Origin: an uncultured Bacteroides sp.
Lineage (GTDB): Bacteria; Bacteroidota; Bacteroidia; Bacteroidales; Bacteroidaceae
Reading direction: 5' to 3'
DNA length: 41,970 bases
Assembly (NCBI GenBank): GCA_944322355.1
Contig: CALUOT010000022.1
Location: 1 to 41,970 of the forward strand
A program made the translations under genes and the position numbers. The notes below the pieces were generated by a model. It worked only from the letters and a program-made list of their open reading frames with translations. It ran no database searches and was not told the DNA's origin. Positions 34,168-41,970 of the stretch are shown piece after piece (the stretch's first letter is position 1; the number at the start of each line of letters is the position of its first letter).

Positions 34168-35097
34168 TTATAAGGCAATGATTTCTTCCGCAGAAAGTCC
34201 GGTGACTTGGGCAATGAGGTCAGTCTGCATACCCAATTGCTTCATACTTCGGGCTATCTCCTTTTGCTTATTTTGTTCTCCTTCTGCCAACCCTTCTTTA
34301 CGTCCTTCCGCCAATCCCTCTTTACGTCCTTCTGCCAACCCTTCTTCACGCCCTTCGTTTTTCGCTTTGGACACAGCTGTATCGATGGTGTTTTTCCAGT
34401 CACGGTATGTCCGCAGACTGTCTTCGTAGGCCCGGTATTCCGTTTGGGAGAACTTGGCTATCTCGGCGGCTTCGAACAGTTTTGTGAAGATGCGTTCCTG
34501 CAAGGCTTTGGGGCGTTCCATCAGGCGGGTCAGGTTGCGCAACACAAACAGCCATTTGTCGAACATGTCTTTCAGTTCTTCTTCCCGTTTGTTGAACTTG
34601 GGCATTTCCAGGTAGATGAAGGTCAGCTTGTTGTAGAATACCTTATGCGTACGCTTGTCCATCAGCTGCACTTCGTGGTGATAATAGTTCTCGTCTTCAT
34701 CGTCGAACGTGAAGTTCAGGATGCCAATTACGTAAACCGCCTTCAACTGATAGTCCCATTCACCTCTTTTCCCTTGTTCGCGGATGGGGAATGTCGCATA
34801 GTACAAACTTCTATCCTTGAAGAATTGCTGTTCCCCCCGTTGCATCTCCACCAGGATCTTTTCCCCTCTTTCGTTTTCACAGTACACGTCGAACACGGCT
34901 TTTCGGTCTGCCTCACTGCTACCCAGATGTTCGGTATTGAGGTACGTCAGTTCCTTGATGGTTTCCTCGCCATGCAGCAGGCTGTTGATGAAACTGATGA
35001 GCAGTTCCTTGTTCATCTCCGTACCGAACAGTTTCTTGAAGCCGAAGTCGGTATAGGGGTTCACGTATTTGTCGGTATAGTTGTCGTTGTCTATCAT
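34168..35097 (-). CDS. Rpn family PD-(D/E)XK nuclease / putative transposase
   Basis: The 309-residue protein starts with YVNPYTDFGFKKLFGTEMNK, the typical PDDEXK_2 opening, and has a nuclease core with AVFDVYCENERGEKILVEMQ (D...ExQ). Its C-terminal tail contains three copies of EGLAEGRK-like octapeptides before a short helical end (LIAQVTGLSAEEIIAL). This is the 'Rpn family recombination-promoting nuclease/putative transposase' type. It is related in design to 15774-16658, but a different subfamily by sequence. It has its own good promoter. Mobility is not shown by the sequence: no terminal repeats bound the gene, though copy B of the 113-bp element lies 60 bp past its 3' end. Confidence 0.85.
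   Translation of the reverse strand: MIDNDNYTDKYVNPYTDFGFKKLFGTEMNKELLISFINSLLHGEETIKELTYLNTEHLGSSEADRKAVFDVYCENERGEKILVEMQRGEQQFFKDRSLYYATFPIREQGKRGEWDYQLKAVYVIGILNFTFDDEDENYYHHEVQLMDKRTHKVFYNKLTFIYLEMPKFNKREEELKDMFDKWLFVLRNLTRLMERPKALQERIFTKLFEAAEIAKFSQTEYRAYEDSLRTYRDWKNTIDTAVSKAKNEGREEGLAEGRKEGLAEGRKEGLAEGEQNKQKEIARSMKQLGMQTDLIAQVTGLSAEEIIAL
34280..34357 (-). repeat. 24-bp coding tandem repeat in the Rpn-family gene
   Basis: Units at 34280-34303, 34304-34327 and 34328-34351 plus 6 bp encode repeated EGLAEGRK-type octapeptides. The unit length is a multiple of three, so copy-number change would alter tail length without shifting the frame. Confidence 0.85.
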
Positions 35098-35117
35098 AAG
35101 CTATCCTATTATTTCTG

Positions 35118-35148
35118 CAAAAGTAGCGAATCCCCGCCTCTTTTACAA
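35118..35148 (-). promoter_or_regulatory. Promoter of the Rpn-family gene
   Basis: On the minus strand TTG (35146-35148), 20-bp spacer, TACTTTTG (35118-35125). Start expected near 35111, leader of about 14 nt before the ATG at 35097. Confidence 0.65.
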
Positions 35149-35220
35149 CGATTCGTACAAAATGTTTTCGGATGGTAAACTGTTTTTTAGTAGGATTTAT
35201 AAAAAAACAAGAGAAATTTT

Positions 35221-35250
35221 TTTGGAATATCTAAAAAGAATATATCTTTG
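35221..35250 (+). promoter_or_regulatory. Promoter of the structured RNA candidate
   Basis: TTTG (35221-35224), 18-bp spacer, TATCTTTG (35243-35250), on the plus strand about 550 bp upstream of susC. The expected start is near 35257. Confidence 0.6.
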
Positions 35251-35256
35251 CAACAT

Positions 35257-35526
35257 TCTTATAGACTAATGCGTAGGATATAAGAATCTTTGTTAATTAA
35301 TAGGTGTTATTGAAATTATCTTCTAAAGTCAAACTTCGCAACTTTGATGTTAGCACGAAGATGATGACAATAGCACCGCATCATTTGACACATATCTGCT
35401 TTATGTGTATATAAAGCTCGTTGAATATGGCCAAAGGGTGTGGGCTATTGTTTTATCCGTGCTACAGGTAATGCGAAGACCGGACTTTAGGATAAAACAA
35501 ATATAGTTCCCACACCATGTTTTTTT
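35257..35526 (+). ncRNA. Candidate structured non-coding RNA (6S/Bacteroidales-1-like?)
   Basis: No protein frame. Between a promoter and a T run the sequence can form: a hairpin ATTCTTATA/TATAAGAAT near the start; a bulged rod with GGTGTTATTG (35303-35312) pairing CAATAGCACC (35368-35377) and ATCTTC (35318-35323) pairing GAAGAT (35357-35362); a small CACATA/TATGTG hairpin; and a long terminal rod with GGTGTGGG (35437-35444) pairing CCCACACC (35509-35516) and TGTTTTATCC (35449-35458) pairing GGATAAAACA (35490-35499). Six to seven T follow. The arrangement (own Bacteroidota promoter, bulged rods, intrinsic terminator) is what is described for the Bacteroidales-1 RNA, proposed as 6S RNA; the identity is a guess. 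It could instead be an attenuating leader of susC. Confidence 0.5.
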
Positions 35527-35800
35527 GTTTGCTTCTATCGGGGAATTTGGGGAGCATTTAAAATCTGATATATGAAAAAAGTAAATTCCTTAAAATCGTC
35601 TTCGGAACATCTACGGTTCCCTAAAAGTCTGGATATTTATTTATATACTATCCTCATGAATCCTATTCAGAAGTACCTCTGAGGCTGTTTTGTACTGTAG
35701 TCCATGCTTTTGAACTACAGTCCATATCTGCTTCAATTGCCGGCAAATAGGTATTAATTATTATATATTTAATTTTTTTGTTTAACTTAAAATGTAGAGT
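35527..35800 (+). promoter_or_regulatory. Upstream region of susC
   Basis: Holds a possible 36-codon ORF (35572-35682, starts MKKVNSLKSSSEHL) without clear signals, and a hairpin or operator-like inverted repeat CTGTAGT (35695-35701)/ACTACAG (35714-35720) with AGTCCAT repeated beside each arm. The 50 bp before the ATG are very AT-rich. No textbook promoter is seen close to susC. Confidence 0.35.
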
Positions 35801-38800
35801 ATGAAAGACAGAAGAGTTATTTCTATTCTGATGCGCAGCCATTCAGTGCTACAGCGCATGTTCTTCTCTGCCTTGTTGGCCGTGCTATCCATAGGTATAG
35901 CGTACGCGCAAGGCAAGAGTGTCTCAGGTACAGTGCTTGATAATACGGGCATGAGTGTGATTGGAGCCAGTGTATTGGTACAAGGTACAACGAACGGTAC
36001 CATTACCGACATTGACGGTAAGTTTGTGTTATCTAATGTGCCCGATGATGCCACACTGGAAATCAGTTTCGTGGGTTACAAGACCCAGACTATCCCCGTG
36101 AAAGGGCAAACGAACATCAATGTAACTTTAGTGGAAGACACCGAAATGCTGGACGAGGTAGTCGTTGTAGGTTATGGTGTGCAGAAGAAATCCGACGTAA
36201 CGGGTGCCATGGCCAATGTAGGTGCCGAGGAACTGATGGAGCGTCCGGTAAACAATGCCTTCGAAGCCTTGCAAGGTAAGGCAGCTGGTGTGGACATCAC
36301 GACCAATGAACGTCCGGGACAGATTGGTGAAATCCGTATCCGTGGTAACCGCTCATTGAGTGCCAGCAACTCACCGCTGTATGTGGTAGATGGAGTGCCT
36401 TTGATGTCAGCTTCAGCCATTGAAACACTGAACCCACGTGATATCGAGAGCATTGACATCTTGAAGGATGCCTCCGCTACGGCCATCTATGGTTCGCGTG
36501 GTGCCAACGGTGTTATCTTGGTAACTACCAAGCAAGGAAAATCCGGCCAGTTCAGCTTGAATTATTCGGGTACGTTGACCGTATCAAACTTGGTAGATAA
36601 GTCGCCATCCATGAGTGCGGCCGACTTCATTGAGTTTCGTCGTTGGGCGGCTTACAACTTGGACCCGACTACCTATGCGCATCCGGACAGCCCCACGTAC
36701 GAGAACGATATGCTGATTTTCGACAGTGCATTGGACGGGCAAACTTCCCGCGACAATGTCTTAAGAGGTTGGGCCAATGGTACTTGGGATCCTTCGTTGG
36801 TACAGAATACGGACTGGACGGACTATGTAACCCAGACCAGCATCTCGCACGAGCATACGGTCAGCGCCAGTGGAGGTACGGAAAAAATGAACGCCTACGC
36901 TTCTTTCGGTTACCTGAGCAACAAGGGTACACAAAAAGGTCAATGGTACGACCGTTATACGGGTAAGGTGAGTTTGAATATCAACCCGACCGAATGGTTT
37001 CAGGTAAATGCATCAATGAATGTAACGTGGAGTGAACAGGATTATGGTATGTCTACTCTCGGTGGCCGTAGTGGCAGTGTACCCGATGCTATCTATGGTA
37101 CAGCCAAAACTATTTACAACCATGCCGTACCTTACGATGCCGACGGCAACTTGGTAATCAATCCGGGTGGTGAAAGCGGCACTTACACCATTATGGACGA
37201 ATGGCACAAAAGTACCCAGCAATCACAGACCCTGCGTGCCTTGGGTAACTTTGCCGCTACATTGGATTTGGGTAAGATTTGGAAACCCATCGAAGGCTTG
37301 CGTTACAAACTGAACTTCGGTCCAGACTTCCGTCATTGGCGTGAAGGTTCTTATGTCGATGGTACATCTGCACACAAGATTAACGCAGATGGTAGTGCCG
37401 GAAGAAATTATGCACGCTTGAAAAACCGTCGTGACTTCTCTTGGACGTTGGATAACATGATTATGTTTGACCGTACGTTTGCCGAGAAACATAAAGTGGG
37501 TGTCACCTTGTTGCAGACTGCTTCTAAATGGGACATTGAAGAATCGTCCATGGCCGCCAATGGCATCGCTAAATCATCTTTCCTATGGAATGCATTCGAC
37601 ACTATTGACCTGACCAATCCGGATAATGGTGCCAGCATCAGTTCCGGTATCACCGAACGTCAGTTGATGTCCTACATGGTTCGCTTGAACTATGGCTTTG
37701 ATGAACGCTATCTGTTGACGGTATCCGGCCGCTGGGATGGTGCTTCTCAGTTGTCCGAAGGCAACAAGTGGGATTTCTTCCCTTCGGCTGCCTTGGCATG
37801 GCGTATCAATCAAGAAGACTTCCTGAAAGATGTATCTTGGTTGGATAACCTGAAACTGCGTGTCGGCTTCGGTGTAACGGGTAATGCGGCTGTAGACCCT
37901 TATGACACATTGGGTAACATTTCAATGATTTATCTGCCGTTTAATGGCTTAGGAAATGTACCGGGTTATACAACTAACGAGCCGTATTACACAAACAGCC
38001 AGACTGCGATGGCTAATGCGGATTTAGGTTGGGAAAAGACTATGCAGGTGAACTTCGGTGTGGACTTCGGTTTCCTGAACAACCGCATCAGCGGTAGCAT
38101 CGATGCTTACTTCTCCCGTACCAGTGACTTGCTGATGTCAACAACCATCCCGACGTTGACCGGTTATCCTAATATCATGGCTAACATTGGTAAAACCAAG
38201 AACCGTGGTGTGGAAGTGAACCTGAACTTTATTCCTGTGCAGACACGAACCGGCTTTACTTGGGAATCGAATTTCAATATGGCTTACCAAAAGGATGAAA
38301 TCACGGAATTGGCTTACGGTAAGAACGATATGCCGGACAATTCTTGGTTCATTGGTGAATCCATCAGTGTATATTATGGCTATGACAACTTAGGACTCTG
38401 GCAGGACACCCCGGAAGATCGTGCCGAGATGGAAAAATGGAATGCCAACGGTTATGATTTCGAACCGGGCAACGTGCGTCCGAAAGACCAGAATGGTGAC
38501 TATGTGATGGATATCGATGACCGTGTTGTATTAGGTAATAAAAATCCCAACTGGACGTTAGGCTGGACCAACAACTTCTCTTGGAAGAACTTCGACTTGG
38601 GTATTACGATGATTGGTCGTATGGGTTACATGGTAGACGGTTTGGCTGAAGCGCAGACCGCTCATGGTAACCAACGTGAAATTGACTACTGGACTCCGAC
38701 CAATACGGATGCCGAATACCAGAAACCGATTTTAGGACAGGCCACTTCCGGTTCAGGTGATGATTTCTCCAGTTTGATTGGCTATCGCGATGCTGCTTTC

Positions 38801-38998
38801 CTGAAAGTACGCAACATCTCGCTAGGTTATAATTTCGATCAGAAGTTAGTGAAAAAATGGGGCTTGGGCCACTTGAAACTCTATGTGCAGGCTGTGAATC
38901 CGGGTAGTATTTTCCAATCTATTGACGGATGGGATCTGGATACGAACAAGAGCTACTTCAACCGCAGCTTTGTCTTCGGACTAGACTTCGGATTCTAA
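35801..38998 (+). CDS. SusC-like TonB-dependent outer-membrane transporter
   Basis: This 1065-residue protein has a signal peptide ending at SIGIAYAQG, then a carboxypeptidase-regulatory-like beta domain (GKSVSGTVLDNTGMSVIGAS, to about residue 110). The SusC hallmark EMLDEVVVVGYGVQKKSDVT follows, then the plug domain (NAFEALQGKAAGVDI; PLYVVDGVPL; ASATAIYGSRGANGVILVTT) and a 22-strand-type barrel ending in GLDFGF. There is no N-terminal STN signalling domain, so it should not act through an anti-sigma partner. With the SusD partner it forms the surface uptake complex that binds and imports oligosaccharides or peptides using TonB energy. The substrate cannot be told: no glycosidase lies within the window. 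Confidence 0.97.
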   Translation: MKDRRVISILMRSHSVLQRMFFSALLAVLSIGIAYAQGKSVSGTVLDNTGMSVIGASVLVQGTTNGTITDIDGKFVLSNVPDDATLEISFVGYKTQTIPVKGQTNINVTLVEDTEMLDEVVVVGYGVQKKSDVTGAMANVGAEELMERPVNNAFEALQGKAAGVDITTNERPGQIGEIRIRGNRSLSASNSPLYVVDGVPLMSASAIETLNPRDIESIDILKDASATAIYGSRGANGVILVTTKQGKSGQFSLNYSGTLTVSNLVDKSPSMSAADFIEFRRWAAYNLDPTTYAHPDSPTYENDMLIFDSALDGQTSRDNVLRGWANGTWDPSLVQNTDWTDYVTQTSISHEHTVSASGGTEKMNAYASFGYLSNKGTQKGQWYDRYTGKVSLNINPTEWFQVNASMNVTWSEQDYGMSTLGGRSGSVPDAIYGTAKTIYNHAVPYDADGNLVINPGGESGTYTIMDEWHKSTQQSQTLRALGNFAATLDLGKIWKPIEGLRYKLNFGPDFRHWREGSYVDGTSAHKINADGSAGRNYARLKNRRDFSWTLDNMIMFDRTFAEKHKVGVTLLQTASKWDIEESSMAANGIAKSSFLWNAFDTIDLTNPDNGASISSGITERQLMSYMVRLNYGFDERYLLTVSGRWDGASQLSEGNKWDFFPSAALAWRINQEDFLKDVSWLDNLKLRVGFGVTGNAAVDPYDTLGNISMIYLPFNGLGNVPGYTTNEPYYTNSQTAMANADLGWEKTMQVNFGVDFGFLNNRISGSIDAYFSRTSDLLMSTTIPTLTGYPNIMANIGKTKNRGVEVNLNFIPVQTRTGFTWESNFNMAYQKDEITELAYGKNDMPDNSWFIGESISVYYGYDNLGLWQDTPEDRAEMEKWNANGYDFEPGNVRPKDQNGDYVMDIDDRVVLGNKNPNWTLGWTNNFSWKNFDLGITMIGRMGYMVDGLAEAQTAHGNQREIDYWTPTNTDAEYQKPILGQATSGSGDDFSSLIGYRDAAFLKVRNISLGYNFDQKLVKKWGLGHLKLYVQAVNPGSIFQSIDGWDLDTNKSYFNRSFVFGLDFGF

Positions 38999-39044
38999 AA
39001 AGAAATAACCTAAATTGTCTAATGTAACATTAAAAATAACGATT

Positions 39045-41171
39045 ATGAAACATATTACGAAAATAGGATTGGGGCTTTCCCTGCTGGCAGGACTTTCGTT
39101 TGGCACCACTTCGTGCTCGGACTTCTTAGACGAGGAACAGACCAACAAATATTCAACAGCATATTTTGATACGCCAGAAGGCTTGGAAGCCCTGACAGTA
39201 TCACTCTATGGCAATATCCGCTGGCATTTCGGTTACGAATGGGCGTATGGTATTACCCTTTACGGTACGGACGAGTTTACCAATGGTAACGACCTGACCA
39301 GTGAACCTTGGAATACGTATGACAACCGGTTAGGTCCCATTGCTTGTACACCGGCTACCGGTGCGGCCAACAAAAACTGTCCGGCTCCACAGGCCTTGTG
39401 GGATGAAATGTACTACGGTATTGCTTCCTGCAACACCATCATTGCCAAAGCAGAAACTGTAGACCAAGATGTAGCGACCCGCAATCGTCACCTGGCACAT
39501 GCTTACTTCCTGCGTGGCTACAACTACTACCGTTTGGCTGCCCAGTATGGTGGTGTGGTTTTGCAAACTGAACCGGCAGAAGGTATTGTGCGTAACTTTA
39601 CCCGCTCCACAGAAGAAGAAACCTGGGAACAGGTCGTATCGGATTTGCGCCAAGCTTACAACCTCTTTGAGGGAGAAGTTTATACGTATGGCAAAGGTAT
39701 CACGTGGACCAAGGCGACAGCCGCCCACTTCTTGGCAAAAGCTTTATTATTCCGTTGCTCGGAACGTTGTCAAAAGCAATTTGCCGCTGACGGCACCAGC
39801 CGTACACAGGCCGATATAGAAGCCGATTTACGCGAGGCCATCGAAGCTTGTACCTACGCTATCCAGGCTCGTGGTCCGCTGACTTCCGATTATTCAGACC
39901 TCTATGCCAACTGGACAGGTGTAGATTGCGAAAACGAAGAACTGAGTGAAATCCTGATGGCTTGCGGTCACAATGGTGACGATGCCACCAAGGGGCGTTA
40001 CGGTAACCGTACCTACAACTATTTCACTCCGCAATTCTCCAACTTCTCCGGTGGTTGGGTAAGACGCGGTATCTGGATTGGCGGTATGGACTTCCAGCGT
40101 TGCCGTCCGACTGAATACTCGTATGCTGTATTTGACCACGTGAACGATGCCCGTATGTGGAAGACTTACAAGACGGTTTACGGTATCAACACGCTTGTGA
40201 AAGATACATTGGGAACAACCCTGGGAGGCCCGGGTATCGTGATGATTCTGAACACGAAGGATGACCATACCTACGATGGCTATACGTTTGGTGCCTATTC
40301 GCAAGCTCCGAATTGGACCGATGATGCCGGCCGTCTGCCCGAATGGAAACAAGGTCAACGTCAGACTGCAACATCCGGTAATCTGACTTCTACACCGGGG
40401 CAGTGGGTACCCAATTCCTTGGTACTGTATCAGAACGGGCAATATGTAGCTCCGAACTTCAAGAGTCAACCCATTTGCAATTTCTTTGCCGGTATCAACA
40501 AGACGGATGACGGTAGCCGTACCGCAGAAAAGGGAGATGCTCACCGCGATGTGACCATGGCTCGCTTGGCAGAAACTTATCTGAACCGTGCCGAATGTTA
40601 TGTCCGCTTGGGTGACTACACAAGTGCCATGAACGATATCAACGTGGTGCGTGCCCGTGCCCAGTGGAAAGCCGGTGAAAACCGTTCATTCTATACCGAT
40701 GGTTCACAAGCTTTCGAAAACAATTCATTGAATACAGGTTCAGCAGCTGATAATTATGTGAACTCGAACCTGAACATGAATACGTACTATCTGTCTAATC
40801 CGGACTTGGAAGTAACCACAGCCGCTTCTGACTTGACACTGAAGTCATTCCCGAACAATTTGCCGCCTGAGGATGAAGCCATCCTGTCTCAGCTGGGAGT
40901 AAGCGGCAATTACGACCGTGCATTGCACTTCCTCTTGAATGAACGTACACGCGAGTTATTGGGTGAATGGCAACGTTGGGAGACTTTGTCTCGTACTGAA
41001 ACACTGATTATGCGTGCCAAGGCATTTAATCCTGAAGCTGCCCCCAACATCACAGCCAACAAGCACGAGTTGCGTCCTATTCCGCAGAGCTTCTTGGATG
41101 GTCTGTTGAATGAAGACGGTTCGAACTTGACTCCGGAACAACAAGCTGCTTGGCAGAATCCGGGCTATTAA
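39045..41171 (+). CDS. SusD/RagB-like nutrient-binding surface lipoprotein
   Basis: The product is 708 residues from MKHITK, a start better than the upstream ATG at 39015 because it gives a normal signal peptide. Lipobox GTTSC places Cys at residue 24, followed by SDFLDEEQTNKYST, the classical SusD start with acidic residues that fit surface export. Helical TPR-like parts (NRHLAHAYFLRGYNYYRLAA, ARLAETYLNRAECYVRLGDY) and a C-terminal FLLNERTRELLGEWQRWETL match the SusD family. It is larger than many SusD proteins (500-600). It caps the SusC barrel and binds the ligand. It starts 46 bp after susC and is followed by a strong terminator, so the two form one unit. Confidence 0.97.
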   Translation: MKHITKIGLGLSLLAGLSFGTTSCSDFLDEEQTNKYSTAYFDTPEGLEALTVSLYGNIRWHFGYEWAYGITLYGTDEFTNGNDLTSEPWNTYDNRLGPIACTPATGAANKNCPAPQALWDEMYYGIASCNTIIAKAETVDQDVATRNRHLAHAYFLRGYNYYRLAAQYGGVVLQTEPAEGIVRNFTRSTEEETWEQVVSDLRQAYNLFEGEVYTYGKGITWTKATAAHFLAKALLFRCSERCQKQFAADGTSRTQADIEADLREAIEACTYAIQARGPLTSDYSDLYANWTGVDCENEELSEILMACGHNGDDATKGRYGNRTYNYFTPQFSNFSGGWVRRGIWIGGMDFQRCRPTEYSYAVFDHVNDARMWKTYKTVYGINTLVKDTLGTTLGGPGIVMILNTKDDHTYDGYTFGAYSQAPNWTDDAGRLPEWKQGQRQTATSGNLTSTPGQWVPNSLVLYQNGQYVAPNFKSQPICNFFAGINKTDDGSRTAEKGDAHRDVTMARLAETYLNRAECYVRLGDYTSAMNDINVVRARAQWKAGENRSFYTDGSQAFENNSLNTGSAADNYVNSNLNMNTYYLSNPDLEVTTAASDLTLKSFPNNLPPEDEAILSQLGVSGNYDRALHFLLNERTRELLGEWQRWETLSRTETLIMRAKAFNPEAAPNITANKHELRPIPQSFLDGLLNEDGSNLTPEQQAAWQNPGY

Positions 41172-41279
41172 TCAATATAGTCAATTCGATTAGTTGGAAA
41201 CTTCTTGAGTATGTGTTTGCACATTTCCGATTCACACACCTCTTTTGACTGACATATACTCCTGAATCGTTCCTCATTT

Positions 41280-41340
41280 CCCTTCCTTGCTCTTCGTTCA
41301 GCCTTCGGCCTGAACGGGAGCCAAGGAAGGGTTTTGTTTT
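41280..41340 (+). terminator. Rho-independent terminator of the susCD unit
   Basis: CCCTTCCTTG (41280-41289) pairs with CAAGGAAGGG (41322-41331), with an inner GTTCAG/CTGAAC stem around CTTCGG, then TTTTGTTTT. It lies about 110 bp after the susD stop. Confidence 0.9.
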
Positions 41341-41489
41341 ATCGCCATACGTAAAATCTTTTCGCCATAAAAGGCCCAAAAAAACATCGCACGACTCCAT
41401 GAGCACTTCATCGAGTTCGGACAGGATTGTGCTAACTATTTATTCTTGATTATCAATCTATTAAGTAAACAGAAAGAGGTCGGTAGGGG

Positions 41490-41896
41490 CCATTTTAGGG
41501 CCAAGGGCCATATAGGACCCTCGACCGAGAAATTACTTCTTGGAAAGGTTGTCTGTTTGTATGGAAAAATGATAATTTCTGTAGAAACGCGATTCATCGC
41601 GCCTAAATGCATTCTATAGGTAGCTCCCTTATGTGAGTGGCTGAATTTTCTGAATACACATGGATGATATTTTCAGACGCGATGAATCGCGTCTCTACAG
41701 TGTTTTCATATGATGAATATAGTTTACATTTATCGGATAGGTTTCCTGTTGAAGAATCCCATTCTGCTGATATAACCCGACCGATGGCTGGAAAACGAGA
41801 AATTGTCGTAAATGGTTGATAACAAAGTATATAGAAAGAAAACTATTCCGAATCTTCTCGGTGGAGGGTCCTATATGGCCCTTGGCCCTAAAATGG
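41490..41896. repeat. Nested inverted-repeat element (MITE-like), non-coding
   Basis: Outer arms 41490-41532 and 41855-41896 are inverted copies (CCATTTTAGGGCCAAGGGCC..., with about two differences over 42 bp). Inside, 41579-41601 (CTGTAGAAACGCGATTCATC...) and 41678-41700 are a second inverted pair of 23 bp with one mismatch. Each inner arm is itself palindromic (CGCGAT..ATCGCG). No convincing gene lies inside. Size of about 400 bp and nested arms suggest a MITE-like or repeat-associated unit; no target-site duplication was identified by eye. Confidence 0.75.
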
Positions 41897-41953
41897 GTTC
41901 ATCCGACATTTCGCGTGATAGTTTATTAAAGAAGAAAACCGCTGCACAAATTG

Positions 41954-41961
41954 TATATTTG
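41954..41961 (+). promoter_or_regulatory. Possible -7 element at the right edge
   Basis: TATATTTG near the window end, without a clear -33 box. It may serve a gene beyond the window. Confidence 0.25.
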
Positions 41962-41970
41962 AATAAGCAC

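Noticed and set aside
34207-35178. 323-codon plus-strand frame
   Set aside because: Antisense of the Rpn-family gene; Phe/Val-rich composition typical of a shadow frame.
35257-35526. tmRNA or RNase P RNA
   Set aside because: No tRNA-like ends with a T arm, no tag-peptide frame, and none of the RNase P core motifs such as GAGGAAAGTCC are present.

Overview
The window looks like a chromosomal stretch of a Bacteroidales bacterium (Bacteroides/Phocaeicola-like). Supporting signs are a SusC/SusD pair, many families largely confined to Bacteroidota (DUF3244, DUF4271, DUF4294, DUF5053, LruC-domain lipoproteins), lipoprotein signals throughout, and repeated promoters of the Bacteroidota housekeeping-sigma type (TTTG, about 20 bp, TAnnTTTG) in place of E. 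coli-like -10/-35 boxes. Genus assignment is inference.

Layout. 1-142: start of a methyltransferase running off the left edge. 318-4015: minus-strand cluster of a TPR/transmembrane/DNA-binding-type regulator, a DUF3244 protein and two lipoproteins, one frameshifted. 4016-5310: repeat-rich gap, then two small genes (66 aa; DUF5053). 5329-7505: AAA+/DUF4143 ATPase followed 5 nt later by a membrane-anchored NUC1-type endonuclease, with four 23-bp repeats against its promoter. 7672-10763: TraB/GumN protein and an LruC-domain lipoprotein. 10926-14287: tightly packed operon LOG - DUF4271 - hemD - rnpA - yidD - TatD, then tyrS. 15774-20503: Rpn-family nuclease, a 22-bp repeat array, and a tricorn-like protease with an in-frame TAA. 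20646-24469: tRNA-Gln, cupin, HhH/outer-membrane protein, DUF4294, TrmH-like methylase. 24913-27810: nadA and a second LruC-type lipoprotein. 28010-32837: minus operon leuS - yitT - rdgB. 33036-35097: EamA transporter and a second Rpn-family gene. 35221-41171: a structured RNA candidate and a SusC/SusD nutrient-uptake locus. 41490-41896: nested inverted-repeat element.

Most unusual feature: leuS carries an in-frame cassette of about 477 bp encoding an apparently complete DUF559 endonuclease-like domain at the start of the editing (CP1) domain. The cassette is bounded by GC-rich imperfect inverted repeats, its interior is AT-rich, and the aminoacyl-tRNA synthetase frame stays open through it. 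It resembles a protein-level mobile insertion without splicing motifs.

Other notable signals: two 113-bp non-coding elements nearly identical but inverted and about 30 kb apart (4233-4345 and 33996-34108); a family of 22/23-bp intergenic arrays upstream of a regulator, an Rpn nuclease and an ATPase; a promoter-to-terminator structured RNA candidate (35257-35526); and two gene-inactivating-looking lesions (frameshift near 1660, nonsense codon at 20075-20077).
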